From CATQHD01 sp965202675 (GTDB taxonomy: Bacteria > Actinomycetota > Acidimicrobiia > Spongiisociales > Spongiisociaceae): 64,000 nucleotides of DNA. Within the stretch, counting starts at the first letter, position 1. Every line of letters starts with the position of its first letter. The notes under the pieces were generated by a model, which saw nothing but the letters and a program-made list of their open reading frames with translations, did no database searches and had not been told where the DNA came from. Positions 36,997 to 45,185 of this stretch are shown one piece after another. The translations under genes and the position numbers were made by a program. The stretch lies in the NCBI GenBank assembly GCA_965202675.1, contig OZ241842.1:1116001-1180000 (forward strand), written 5' to 3'.

Positions 36997-38268
36997 TCAG
37001 GGGCCGAGGGCGGTCACCGGCACTACGGCTACACCGTCGGGGCGCTCGTAGCCGTACCCGGTTCCGGTGATGACCGCCAGCTTGGCCGGGGCGCCGACTC
37101 TGGAGATGTCCACCCGGTCCCGCAACTTCAGCAGGGAAGCGGCGGCCGCATTGACGGCGCCCCGGCCGCCCAGCTCGATCTCTGCGGCCATCCAGGAACG
37201 CGAGGCGGTTTCGATAATCGCATCCACTTCGAGGCCGGTGTTGTCGCGGTAGTGGTAGACCTCGGCGTCGTTCGCCTGGGCGTAGACGTGCAGATCCCTT
37301 ATCACCAGCGACTCGAAGAGGAACCCGAACAACTCCAGGTCGGCGAGGAGCCGGTCCGGACCGGCGCGGAGAGCCGCGGCCGCCAGCGAAGGGTCCGCGA
37401 AATAGCGTTTCGGCGATTTGCGCAACCGGGATCGGGAACGGAGATGCGTCCAGTAGGACGGCAGTTCCTCGACCACGAACAACCGCTCCAGAGCGTCCAG
37501 ATAGGAAGAAGCCGTTTCGATATGCAGCGGCCCGCGGTCTCCCCCGGCGTCCGCCGCCAACTTCCTGAGCGAGGCGCCGGTGGCGGCGTTGCGCGCCAGC
37601 GATCGTATGAACCTCAGCAATCGGATGGGGTCGCGGCGTCCGCCGGCCAGCCGTTGTACATCGGTGCGGCGTATCTCGTCCAGGTAGTCGCGCGAGAACC
37701 GCATGGCTCGGTCGAGGCCGGCTTCGAGCAGGCCCGGCCAACCGCCCCGGCACACCAGTTCCGCCAGCTCGGGGACGCCGATATCCGGAGCGGAAGCCGA
37801 TACGCGTGCCGGAGTGGATTCGAGCATCCCGCCCAATGAGACCTGCCCGTCCGAGGCGCCCAGCTCGAAGAGGGACATGGGCCGCATCCTCAACCGGGAT
37901 ATCCGTCCGGCGCCGGAATGCCGGGTGATGTCGTCCGCCGGAACCGCCGAACCGGTGAGGATAAACCGGCCCGGGCCGGGTTCGTCGTCGGCCCGCCGGC
38001 GGACGTGGTTCCACACCCCCGGCGCGGTCTGCCACTCGTCGATGAGCCTGGGGTATTCACCGTCGAGCAACAGACGGGGGTACAGCTCCGCCGCCCTCCT
38101 GGCGTTGTCGTCGATGTCGAGCAACACCTCGCTGGCCGCCCGCCTGCTCGCGGCGGTGGTCTTGCCGCACGCCTTCGGCCCTTCGATCACCACGGCGGCG
38201 ACGGCGGCCAGCCGCTCGTCCAGCTCCGCATCCACGATTCGCGGTCGGTAGTTCGGATTGTTCGGCAT
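36997..38268 (-). CDS. AAA ATPase with DUF4143 C-terminal domain (1)
   Basis: A 423-residue protein starting MPNNPNYRPRIVDAELDERL. Walker A is GPKACGKTT (residues about 27-35), Walker B lies in YPRLLLDGEYPRLIDEW, and FILTGSA follows. The C-terminal half (ELGASDGQVSLGG, GGWPGLLE, then KSPKRYFADPSLAAAAL and NTGLEVDAIIE) is the DUF4143 winged-helix plus nuclease-like fold. These ATPases are common in variable copy number and their function is unclear. I start at ATG 38268, after GAGGA. Upstream 38285-38390 is AT-rich. A related gene lies 136 bp upstream on the same strand. Confidence 0.85.
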   Translation of the reverse strand: MPNNPNYRPRIVDAELDERLAAVAAVVIEGPKACGKTTAASRRAASEVLLDIDDNARRAAELYPRLLLDGEYPRLIDEWQTAPGVWNHVRRRADDEPGPGRFILTGSAVPADDITRHSGAGRISRLRMRPMSLFELGASDGQVSLGGMLESTPARVSASAPDIGVPELAELVCRGGWPGLLEAGLDRAMRFSRDYLDEIRRTDVQRLAGGRRDPIRLLRFIRSLARNAATGASLRKLAADAGGDRGPLHIETASSYLDALERLFVVEELPSYWTHLRSRSRLRKSPKRYFADPSLAAAALRAGPDRLLADLELFGFLFESLVIRDLHVYAQANDAEVYHYRDNTGLEVDAIIETASRSWMAAEIELGGRGAVNAAAASLLKLRDRVDISRVGAPAKLAVITGTGYGYERPDGVAVVPVTALGP

Positions 38269-38403
38269 AGGCGTCCTCGGTGCTTGGTTTCCGAAAGGTG
38301 TTTGTGAAACCGTATAAAAACAAGATATATAACCGCACAAATAAAATAATCAAAACCGCATCATTGCAATAGTTAAGGGCGGGGTTGATCTGGAGGGTCG
38401 GCG

Positions 38404-39813
38404 TCAGTCGTCCAGCAGCCAGGCGAGCATGGCGGTGGGAACCGCACAGACCTCGGGATCTTCCAGGTCGATCTCGGTGCGGGTGGCGACTATCCCCCGC
38501 CGCCCGGAGGCCTTGATCGTCCTGGCCGCCCCCCGGTGCCCTCCCCTGTCGACGTACTTGGATTCGATGACAGCGCCGCCGAAGCCTTGGCCTACAAAGT
38601 CGATCTCGGCACCGTTCTTGGACCGGTAATGGAGAACCCGATCGAAATGGACGTAGCTGCCCGGGTGATCCCGCTCGAGGTTGCGCAACAGCGCCATCCC
38701 CAACTGCTGCTCTGACAGGAGGGTCAGGTCTAATCGGGCACCGGAAACCAGCCGGGTGTAGATCGGATCGGTGAAGTAGAGCTTCTGCTGAGCTCTCAGG
38801 TTGGGCATCTCATTTCGCTCGCGGGGCGCGGGCCACAACACAAAGGCCTCTCGGAGGTCATCGATCCGCCTCTGCACCGTGGGTTGGGACAGTTCCAGAT
38901 CCCTGGACAGGTTGGCCACATTGACCAGTGAGCACAACCCCTTGGTCAACCGCCTCAGCAGGGCGTTGGTCTGGAGATCGGAGATCCGGGACCTGCTGAA
39001 GGCGTCGCCGCTGATTACCCTGAGCAACTCGGCTTCCAGCTTCGGGGCCGCCACCGGGGAGGTGAGGAAACCGGCCACCGCCGCGGGGAATCCGCCTACT
39101 TGCAGGTAATCCTCCCATGCTTCCGCCAGGGTATGGAGCCAGGGGGCCATCTCGTAGGCCGCAGCCGACAGACGGGAGGCGGTGAGGTCGGCGATCCGCA
39201 GCCGGTCTACCTCTTCCGGAAGCCCCCTGTCGGCGGCGAGTCGGGCGAAGGAGCGGAACCCCATCGGCAGAAGCACACGGTCGGGGGCGGCGGCCTGGCC
39301 CCGGCGGCCGGCCAGGACGCCTATCGATTCCCGGAGCCGGGAGGAAGACGAACCGGTGAGAACGACCGTATCGGTGCGGAAGCGGCGGTCGTTGTCGCGC
39401 AGCCACTTGATCTGCTCGGGCCAGCCGTCGGTAATCCCCGTGATCTCATCGATGAACCACCAGCGGGACCCCTCGCCGGGCGTTATGTGAGAGGCGGCGC
39501 CCACCAGCCCGCCCAGTTCGGCGGCGCTCCAACCGTCCACGGACATGTGCACGATCCGACGCGGCTCCGTACCCGATGAGACCAGCCGCTCAATGGTCCG
39601 CTTGACCTCCACCGATTTGCCCACCCGCCGCGGGCCGCGCAGCACATACAGGCCGCCCGGCGTCAGATTGTCGAGAACGCCTGCCGTGTAGGGGCGGCTG
39701 AACAGGGCCTCGGCCGCCTCCCTGAGATCGGGATCGTCCCTCATCCAGCCGTCGGGGTCGACCCACCAGCGGTTGGTGTCGGCCAGCCTCTGTTGTATCT
39801 CACCCCGCTTCAT
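38404..39813 (-). CDS. AAA ATPase with DUF4143-like C-terminal domain (2), next to a 32-bp repeat array
   Basis: A 469-residue protein starting MKRGEIQQRLADTNRWWVDP with GGGAGG well placed upstream. Walker A is RGPRRVGKSVEVKRT, Walker B WWFIDEITG, sensor I VVLTGSSSSRL. The C-terminal half has the winged helix (LSRDLELSQPTVQRRIDDLR), KLYFTDPIYTRLVSG and the nuclease-like GAEIDFVGQGFGGAVIESKY. It is only distantly similar to the neighbouring ATPase. Its start codon lies 68 bp from an 8-unit tandem repeat with a dyad in each unit, a likely control region. Confidence 0.85.
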   Translation of the reverse strand: MKRGEIQQRLADTNRWWVDPDGWMRDDPDLREAAEALFSRPYTAGVLDNLTPGGLYVLRGPRRVGKSVEVKRTIERLVSSGTEPRRIVHMSVDGWSAAELGGLVGAASHITPGEGSRWWFIDEITGITDGWPEQIKWLRDNDRRFRTDTVVLTGSSSSRLRESIGVLAGRRGQAAAPDRVLLPMGFRSFARLAADRGLPEEVDRLRIADLTASRLSAAAYEMAPWLHTLAEAWEDYLQVGGFPAAVAGFLTSPVAAPKLEAELLRVISGDAFSRSRISDLQTNALLRRLTKGLCSLVNVANLSRDLELSQPTVQRRIDDLREAFVLWPAPRERNEMPNLRAQQKLYFTDPIYTRLVSGARLDLTLLSEQQLGMALLRNLERDHPGSYVHFDRVLHYRSKNGAEIDFVGQGFGGAVIESKYVDRGGHRGAARTIKASGRRGIVATRTEIDLEDPEVCAVPTAMLAWLLDD

Positions 39814-39880
39814 CGATAACCTCCCTCGGAGTCGAACAAGCCTCAGGAAGGCCGGACTCCAGAGCTTGAGAACCGTCAAT

Positions 39881-40129
39881 GTTACTTCTACCAGGGTAGT
39901 ATAACACACGGCGTTACTTCTACCAGGGTAGTATAACACACGGCGTTACTTCTACCAGGGTAGTATAACACACGATGTTACTTCTACCAGGGTAGTATAA
40001 CACACGATGTTACTTCTACCAGGGTAGTATAACACACGGCGTTACTTCTACCAGGGTAGTATAACACACGATGTTACTTCTACCAGGGTAGTATAACACA
40101 CGATGTTACTTCTACCAGGGTAGTATAAC
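39881..40129. repeat. Eight tandem 32-bp repeats with internal dyad (operator- or iteron-like)
   Basis: Units begin at 39881, 39913, 39945, 39977, 40009, 40041, 40073 and 40105. The core is GTTACTTCTACCAGGGTAGT followed by ATAACACACG and GC or AT; the last unit is truncated. Each holds the dyad CTACC-AG-GGTAG flanked by GTTA and TAAC. On the minus strand each unit offers TATACT, a -10-like hexamer. The near-identity of units points to recent expansion. It fills the upstream region of ATPase 2; there are no spacers, so it is not CRISPR. Confidence 0.92.
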
Positions 40130-40190
40130 CGAACACGGCAAGCCTCGCCGAGCTGAAGGGGTAAGCGTCAAGGCCGCCGCCCGGCCCCTC

Positions 40191-41231
40191 TCAGCCGAGG
40201 AGGGAGGCCATAACCTCCAGAAGGGCGTCTACGTCGCCGTCGTCCACGTCGAGGTGGGTAACTATGCGGCAGGTGCGGGGGCCCAGGCCGGAGATGGCGG
40301 CACCGGATCGGGCGGCTTGCTCGACGAGTCGGGGGCCGGTGGGGCCGTCCTCATCCAGGCGGAAGACCACTATGTTGGTTTCTACAGGGAGCACCCCCTC
40401 CACCTTGGGCAGGGTTGCCAGGGCCTCCCCGATTCGGGCAGCCCTGGTGTGGTCCTCGGCCAGGCGGTCCACGTGGTGGTCCAGGGCGTAGAGGCCCATG
40501 GCGGCCAGCACCCCCGACTGGCGCATCGCTCCGCCCCATTGCTGTTTCCAGCGCCAAGCCTGGTCTATGAAATCCCGGCTGCCGGCCAGCACCGCCCCCA
40601 CCGGCGCGCCCAGGCCCTTGGTCAGATCAATCCAAACGCTGTCCACTCCCTGTGCGAACCGGGCGGCCGGAACGCCGGCGGCCACTACCGCATTCATCAG
40701 GCGCGCCCCGTCCATGTGGGCGGCCAACCCGGCTTCGCGAGCCGCCCCGGCCACCTCGTCGAGCAACTTCGCCGGCCAGATCGAGCCGCCGGCCAGATTG
40801 GCGGTCTGTTCCACCAGCACCAGACGCGACCGGGGCGCATAGCGGACCGCGGGCCGGACGGCCGCCCGCACCTGCTCGGCGGTGAACCGGCCTCGATCAC
40901 CGTCGAGGGGGTAGATCATGACCCCGGAGATCATGGCCGGACCGCCTGACTCGTGCCCGATGATGTGGCTGGTCCGGTCGCAGATCACCTCGTCGCTCGG
41001 CTGGGTGTGGACCTTGATGGCGATCTCGTTGCACATGGAACCGGACGGCAGGAACACCGCCGCCTCCTTGCCCAGCAACTCGGCCACCCTGCGCTCCAGC
41101 CGCAGGGTGGTGGGGTCGGCGAAGGACTGCTCATCGCCCACCTCGGCGTCCAGCACCGTCTCCCGCATCGCCCGGGTGGGCTTGGTCTGCGTGTCCGAAT
41201 AGAAGTTGTACCTCGCCGCTGTCTCAGCCAT
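40191..41231 (-). CDS. Low-specificity L-threonine aldolase / beta-eliminating lyase family
   Basis: A 346-residue fold-type I PLP enzyme that cleaves threonine or allo-threonine to glycine and acetaldehyde. NFYSDTQTKPTRAMRETVLD, VGDEQSFADPTTLRLE and GKEAAVFLPSGSMCNEIAI are the standard N-terminal blocks. AHMDGARLMNA carries the PLP Asp and WIDLTKGLGAPVGAVLAGS the Schiff-base Lys. The start ATG 41231 is close to the stop of the upstream purA (22 bp), so it may be cotranscribed. Substrate stereochemistry cannot be told. Confidence 0.9.
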   Translation of the reverse strand: MAETAARYNFYSDTQTKPTRAMRETVLDAEVGDEQSFADPTTLRLERRVAELLGKEAAVFLPSGSMCNEIAIKVHTQPSDEVICDRTSHIIGHESGGPAMISGVMIYPLDGDRGRFTAEQVRAAVRPAVRYAPRSRLVLVEQTANLAGGSIWPAKLLDEVAGAAREAGLAAHMDGARLMNAVVAAGVPAARFAQGVDSVWIDLTKGLGAPVGAVLAGSRDFIDQAWRWKQQWGGAMRQSGVLAAMGLYALDHHVDRLAEDHTRAARIGEALATLPKVEGVLPVETNIVVFRLDEDGPTGPRLVEQAARSGAAISGLGPRTCRIVTHLDVDDGDVDALLEVMASLLG

Positions 41232-41252
41232 CGCCGTTGCCTGTACCCTCTC

Positions 41253-42533
41253 TCACGCCGCTTGCCTGCTTACCACCTGCTCACGCTCGGGCCCCACCGA
41301 CACCCAGCCCACCGGAACCCCCATCTGATCCTCGATGAACTCTATATAACGGCGGGCTGCGCCGGGCAGGTCGCCGAACTCCCGCGCCTCCGATATGTCT
41401 TCGGACCAACCTTCCATCTCCTCATAGACAGGGGCGCACCGATAGAGCACCCTCTGCTGGCGGGGAAACTCGGTGTAGACCCTGCCGCCGGAGGTGTATC
41501 CGGTGGCCGCCTTGATCTTCTCGAAACCCGACAGCACATCGAGTTTGGTGATGAACAGCTCGGTGAGCGAATTGACCCGGCGGGCGTAGCGGAGCGCCGC
41601 CAGGTCCAGCCAGCCGCATCGCCGCCGCCGCCCGGTAACCGTCCCGTACTCGCCCCCCACTTCGATCATCCGATCCCCGATCTCGTCGGACAGCTCGGTC
41701 GGAAACGGCCCGCTTCCCACCCTGGAGATGTAGGCCTTGGCCACACCCACCACCCGATCCAGCGCCTTGGGGCCGACCCCCGACCCGATGGCCGCCCCGC
41801 CGGCGCTGGGGTTGGATGAGGTCACGAACGGGTAGGTGCCGTGGTCGATGTCCAGCAGGGTGCCCTGGGCGCCCTCGAACAGCACCGTCCGCCCCTCCTC
41901 CAGCGCCTTCCAGATCAGCAGGGAGGTGTCCTCCACCATCGGCAGGAGCCGCTCGGCGTAGGTCAGGTACTCCTCGGCGATGGCCTCGGCGTCCATCGGC
42001 AGTTGGTTGTAGACCCTGGTGAGAATCTTGTTCTTCTCCGCCAGCACCGCCTCCAGCTTGTCCACGAAGATGGCCGGGTCGAACAGATCCTGCACCCGGA
42101 TGCCGGTGCGGGCGTACTTGTCCGTGTAGGCGGGGCCGATCCCCCGCTTGGTGGTGCCGATCCGGTTGCGGCCCAGGTAGCGCTCGATCACCAGGTCCAG
42201 CTTGCGGTGGTAGGGCATGATCAGGTGGGCGTTGGCCGAGATGCGCAACCGGGACGGATCCACCCCCCGCTCTCTGAGCATCCCGATCTCGTCCAGCAGC
42301 ACCCGGGGGTCGATGACCACCCCCGAGGCGATCACCGGCGCCACCCCCGGATACATCACCCCCGACGGCACCAACGACAGGGCAAACCGCTCCGACCCGA
42401 CAACGATCGTGTGCCCGGCGTTGTTGCCCCCCTGGTAGCGGACCACATAGTCGGCCTCCCGGGCGAACAGGTCGGTAACCCGCCCCTTGCCCTCGTCGCC
42501 CCACTGGGCGCCTACCACCACGGTCGAAGGCAT
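41253..42533 (-). CDS. purA: Adenylosuccinate synthetase
   Basis: PurA joins IMP and aspartate with GTP in AMP synthesis. The 426-residue protein begins MPSTVVVGAQWGDEGKGRVT, holding the GDEGKG loop, then VVRYQGGNNAGHTIV. RNRIGTTKRGIGPAYTDK, QGTLLDIDHGTYPFVTSSNP and GPKALDRVVGV are all typical. The residue after GKG is R where most PurA have K. Start ATG 42533 lies 4 bp after the stop of the flavoprotein gene, so the two are in one operon; a longer frame upstream is only read-through of that gene. Confidence 0.95.
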   Translation of the reverse strand: MPSTVVVGAQWGDEGKGRVTDLFAREADYVVRYQGGNNAGHTIVVGSERFALSLVPSGVMYPGVAPVIASGVVIDPRVLLDEIGMLRERGVDPSRLRISANAHLIMPYHRKLDLVIERYLGRNRIGTTKRGIGPAYTDKYARTGIRVQDLFDPAIFVDKLEAVLAEKNKILTRVYNQLPMDAEAIAEEYLTYAERLLPMVEDTSLLIWKALEEGRTVLFEGAQGTLLDIDHGTYPFVTSSNPSAGGAAIGSGVGPKALDRVVGVAKAYISRVGSGPFPTELSDEIGDRMIEVGGEYGTVTGRRRRCGWLDLAALRYARRVNSLTELFITKLDVLSGFEKIKAATGYTSGGRVYTEFPRQQRVLYRCAPVYEEMEGWSEDISEAREFGDLPGAARRYIEFIEDQMGVPVGWVSVGPEREQVVSRQAA

Positions 42534-42537
42534 CGGG

Positions 42538-43092
42538 TTATCCGGCGGCTTCGGGAGGGGTGTCCCAGTCGCGGACGTCCCGGCCGGCTTCGATCGAGAG
42601 GATGTCGAGGGCGGCGGCCGCCCCCTCTCCCGCCGAGATAACGGCTTGGGCCCGCGTGAGGCGGACGGCCCGGCCCACCGCGTACACCCGGTCCATCGAG
42701 GTGCGGCCGTCCCGGTCGACTGCCGCCGCCCCCGATTCATCGCGCTCCAGACCCAACGCTCCGGCCAGCCGCAGGGCCTTTCCCTCGGCCAGCACCAGAT
42801 AGTCGCCCCGGACTCCGCCGCCCGCCGACACCGAGAAGCCGTCCTTCTCCCTGGCGACCTCCTCCACTTCTTCCGCGACGATCCGAGCGCCGAAGGATTC
42901 CACCTGGGATCTGGCCAGCTGCTGGAAGGCGGTTCCGTCGATCTCGGGAATGCCCAGGTAGTTGTATAGGTATGCGTAGTTCATGCCGGTCTGATCCGCG
43001 CCGAACACGGTTGCCTCCTGCCCGGCCTTCGCCAGGAACAGGGCGGCGCTCAGCCCTCCCGGGCCGTCGCCGACAATGATGATCTTCGCCAT
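42538..43092 (-). CDS. Thioredoxin reductase-like FAD/NAD(P)-binding oxidoreductase (short)
   Basis: A 184-residue protein starting MAKIIIVGDGPGGLSAALFL after AGGAGG. The GDGPGG dinucleotide-binding loop and the later RVYAVGRAVRLTRAQAVISA (the FAD-closing GD/GR..R motif of the thioredoxin reductase family) bracket a shortened central part, so it lacks the inserted NADPH domain and any CxxC. Small proteins of this type are widespread in archaea and actinobacteria with unknown function. It is the first gene of an operon with purA and threonine aldolase, and is divergent from the winged-helix gene. Confidence 0.82.
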   Translation of the reverse strand: MAKIIIVGDGPGGLSAALFLAKAGQEATVFGADQTGMNYAYLYNYLGIPEIDGTAFQQLARSQVESFGARIVAEEVEEVAREKDGFSVSAGGGVRGDYLVLAEGKALRLAGALGLERDESGAAAVDRDGRTSMDRVYAVGRAVRLTRAQAVISAGEGAAAALDILSIEAGRDVRDWDTPPEAAG

Positions 43093-43261
43093 TGGTCTGA
43101 CCTCCTGCCTCTCCTGCTGTCTTCGCCGACGCCCCGGCGGCCGAGGCCCGCCGCAGGGAACAAAGAAACAGGATAGGCGAGCCGGGAGATCCGTACAGAG
43201 CGCCGGAATGCCAGCCGCGCCCCCATACTCCGCACACGTTCCCATATATAAGGTGCAGCGC

Positions 43262-44443
43262 ATGAAAGCCCCCAGGATCGACGCCGAAGAGAGAAGACGC
43301 CGGCTGGCGGTCCGTCATCATCTCCACCCCGGCCGGCCCGCCTCCGACCCCGTCGCGGCGGCCCGCCGCCAGGTGGGTCTGCATTCGAGCGATCCGGCCG
43401 CCGTATTCCTGTCGGCGTGGGCGCGAACCGCCGACGCGACCGTGGCCGGCCTCGAACGCCTCCTCTACGACCGGCCCGTCCTGTTCCGGGTGCTGGGGAT
43501 GCGGCGCACCCTGTTCGCCGCGCCCGCCGATCTGGTTCCGCTGCTCCACCACGGCTGCGCCCAGCCGCTGGCGGCGGCGGAACGCAGGCGGCTGATCGGA
43601 TACCTGGAGAAGCAGGGCATCACCGACCAGGGAGAGGCCTGGCTGAGGCGGGTGGAAGATGCGACCGCCGCCGCCATTGCCCGCCGCGGAGAGGCGGCGG
43701 CCATGGAACTGCGGGAGGACGTACCGGAGCTTCGGCTCACCCTTGCCTTCGGGGAGGGCAAGAAATGGGGAGGGAAGGTGGGCGTCTCCACCCGGGTGCT
43801 CTTCCTGATGGCCGCCGAGGGGCGCATCGTCAGGAGCCGCCCGCGGGGTACTTGGATCAGCGGACAATACCGATGGGCGATGGCCGAATCCCGCTTTCCG
43901 GGCGGCATCCCCTGCCTCGACCCCGCCGCCGCCCGCGTCGGGCTGCTCGAACGCTGGCTCCGCACGTACGGACCGGGAACCGAATCCGACCTGAAATGGT
44001 GGACCGGATGGCCCTTGCGCGACGTGAGGAAGGCGCTCGGGGCGCTCGACACGGCCGAGGTGGAGGTCGAGGACGGACCCGCCCTCGTCCTCGGGGACGA
44101 CCTCGAACCCACCCCGCCGCAGGCGCCTTGGGCGGCCCTGGCGCCCTCGCTCGACTCGACCGTGATGGGGTGGCGCGACCGCGGCTGGTATCTCGGGGAG
44201 GGCGGCGGGCGGCTGTTCGACCGGAACGGCAACGCCGGGCCCACCGTCTGGTGGAACGGAAAGGTGGCGGGCGGATGGGCGCAGACCAAGGACGGGAGCA
44301 TCGTCTACCGGCTCTTCGAGGACACCGGCGCCGAAGGGGAAGCGTTGATCGCCGAGCGGGCCGCCGCTCTCGAGGAGTGGATGGGGAAAACCCGGCTGAC
44401 GCCCCGCTTCCGTACGCCCTTGGAGAAGGAACTGACCCGCTGA
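43262..44443 (+). CDS. Winged-helix DNA-binding (HTH_42/AlkZ-like) family protein
   Basis: A 393-residue protein with three winged-helix-like modules. ARRQVGLHSSDPAAVFLSAW, VLFRVLGMRRTLFAAPADLV and RKALGALDTAEVEVE are the conserved blocks of the HTH_42 superfamily, which includes the AlkZ/YcaQ DNA glycosylases that unhook interstrand cross-links. The QxQ catalytic motif of AlkZ is not present; the position reads HSS, as in a large actinobacterial subgroup, so glycosylase activity is doubtful. Start ATG 43262; no strong ribosome site. It is followed by a TetR gene 67 bp on. Confidence 0.83.
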   Translation: MKAPRIDAEERRRRLAVRHHLHPGRPASDPVAAARRQVGLHSSDPAAVFLSAWARTADATVAGLERLLYDRPVLFRVLGMRRTLFAAPADLVPLLHHGCAQPLAAAERRRLIGYLEKQGITDQGEAWLRRVEDATAAAIARRGEAAAMELREDVPELRLTLAFGEGKKWGGKVGVSTRVLFLMAAEGRIVRSRPRGTWISGQYRWAMAESRFPGGIPCLDPAAARVGLLERWLRTYGPGTESDLKWWTGWPLRDVRKALGALDTAEVEVEDGPALVLGDDLEPTPPQAPWAALAPSLDSTVMGWRDRGWYLGEGGGRLFDRNGNAGPTVWWNGKVAGGWAQTKDGSIVYRLFEDTGAEGEALIAERAAALEEWMGKTRLTPRFRTPLEKELTR

Positions 44444-44510
44444 TCCTCAAAAATCGAGAGGCCTCGCGAAATTCTCCGCGCGAGGCGGAATTATCGGTTA
44501 ACCTAGGGGG

Positions 44511-45185
44511 ATGCCGCGTATCCGAGCCGCCAGCATCGTCGAGCACAAGATGGTCACCCGGGCCATGATCCTCGAGACGGCCCACAAGCTGTTCGCCGAC
44601 CTCGGTTACCAAGAGACCACATTCGGGGAAATCGCGGCGGAGATGGACATCGCCCGCACCACCATCTACCAATACTTCGCCGACAAGGACGACCTGGTGG
44701 CATCGCTGGTCGAGGAAAACCTGCCGTTGGCAGCCGAGAAGATAGTCAATCAGATACCCGTCCACCTGTCCCCGACCGAGCGGCTGCGGCGCTTGGTGGA
44801 GCATATGGTGGAATTCGTGGTCGTGGAACCGACCCTGGGCCTGTTGCTCCACCGAGATGTTCATCACCTGTCGGCTCAGGCCCAGAAGCGGGTAACCACC
44901 GCCCATCAGCTGCTGGTGAAGATATTCGCCGACGCGTACCGGGCGGGAGTGGAGGCGGGGGATTTCAAGCGGATGCCGACGAACGTGGCGGGGCAGTACC
45001 TCAACAACACGGTCGCGCTGGCCGCCCAGGCGATACTCGGATACGACAACCCCGCCGAAGCCCTCAAGTGCGCGACGGAGACGGTGACCCACCTCCTCTT
45101 CAACGGACTGACCACCCGAAATGACCGCAAGCGGCAGAAACCCTCCGGCTTTTGGAAAACCATCAGCGGGATCGGCGTGAGGTGA
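44511..45185 (+). CDS. TetR-family transcriptional regulator
   Basis: A 224-residue regulator. The N-terminal helix-turn-helix reads ILETAHKLFADLGYQETTFG, then EIAAEMDIARTTIYQYFADK, the classic TetR DNA-binding domain; the C-terminal all-helical part is a ligand-binding domain of unknown specificity. It overlaps the start of ppk by 4 bp (GTGA), so it is cotranscribed with and may control the ppk operon. Confidence 0.93.
   Translation: MPRIRAASIVEHKMVTRAMILETAHKLFADLGYQETTFGEIAAEMDIARTTIYQYFADKDDLVASLVEENLPLAAEKIVNQIPVHLSPTERLRRLVEHMVEFVVVEPTLGLLLHRDVHHLSAQAQKRVTTAHQLLVKIFADAYRAGVEAGDFKRMPTNVAGQYLNNTVALAAQAILGYDNPAEALKCATETVTHLLFNGLTTRNDRKRQKPSGFWKTISGIGVR

Noticed and set aside
39881..40129. 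CRISPR array
   Set aside because: The 32-bp units directly abut; only a two-base GC/AT alternation varies.
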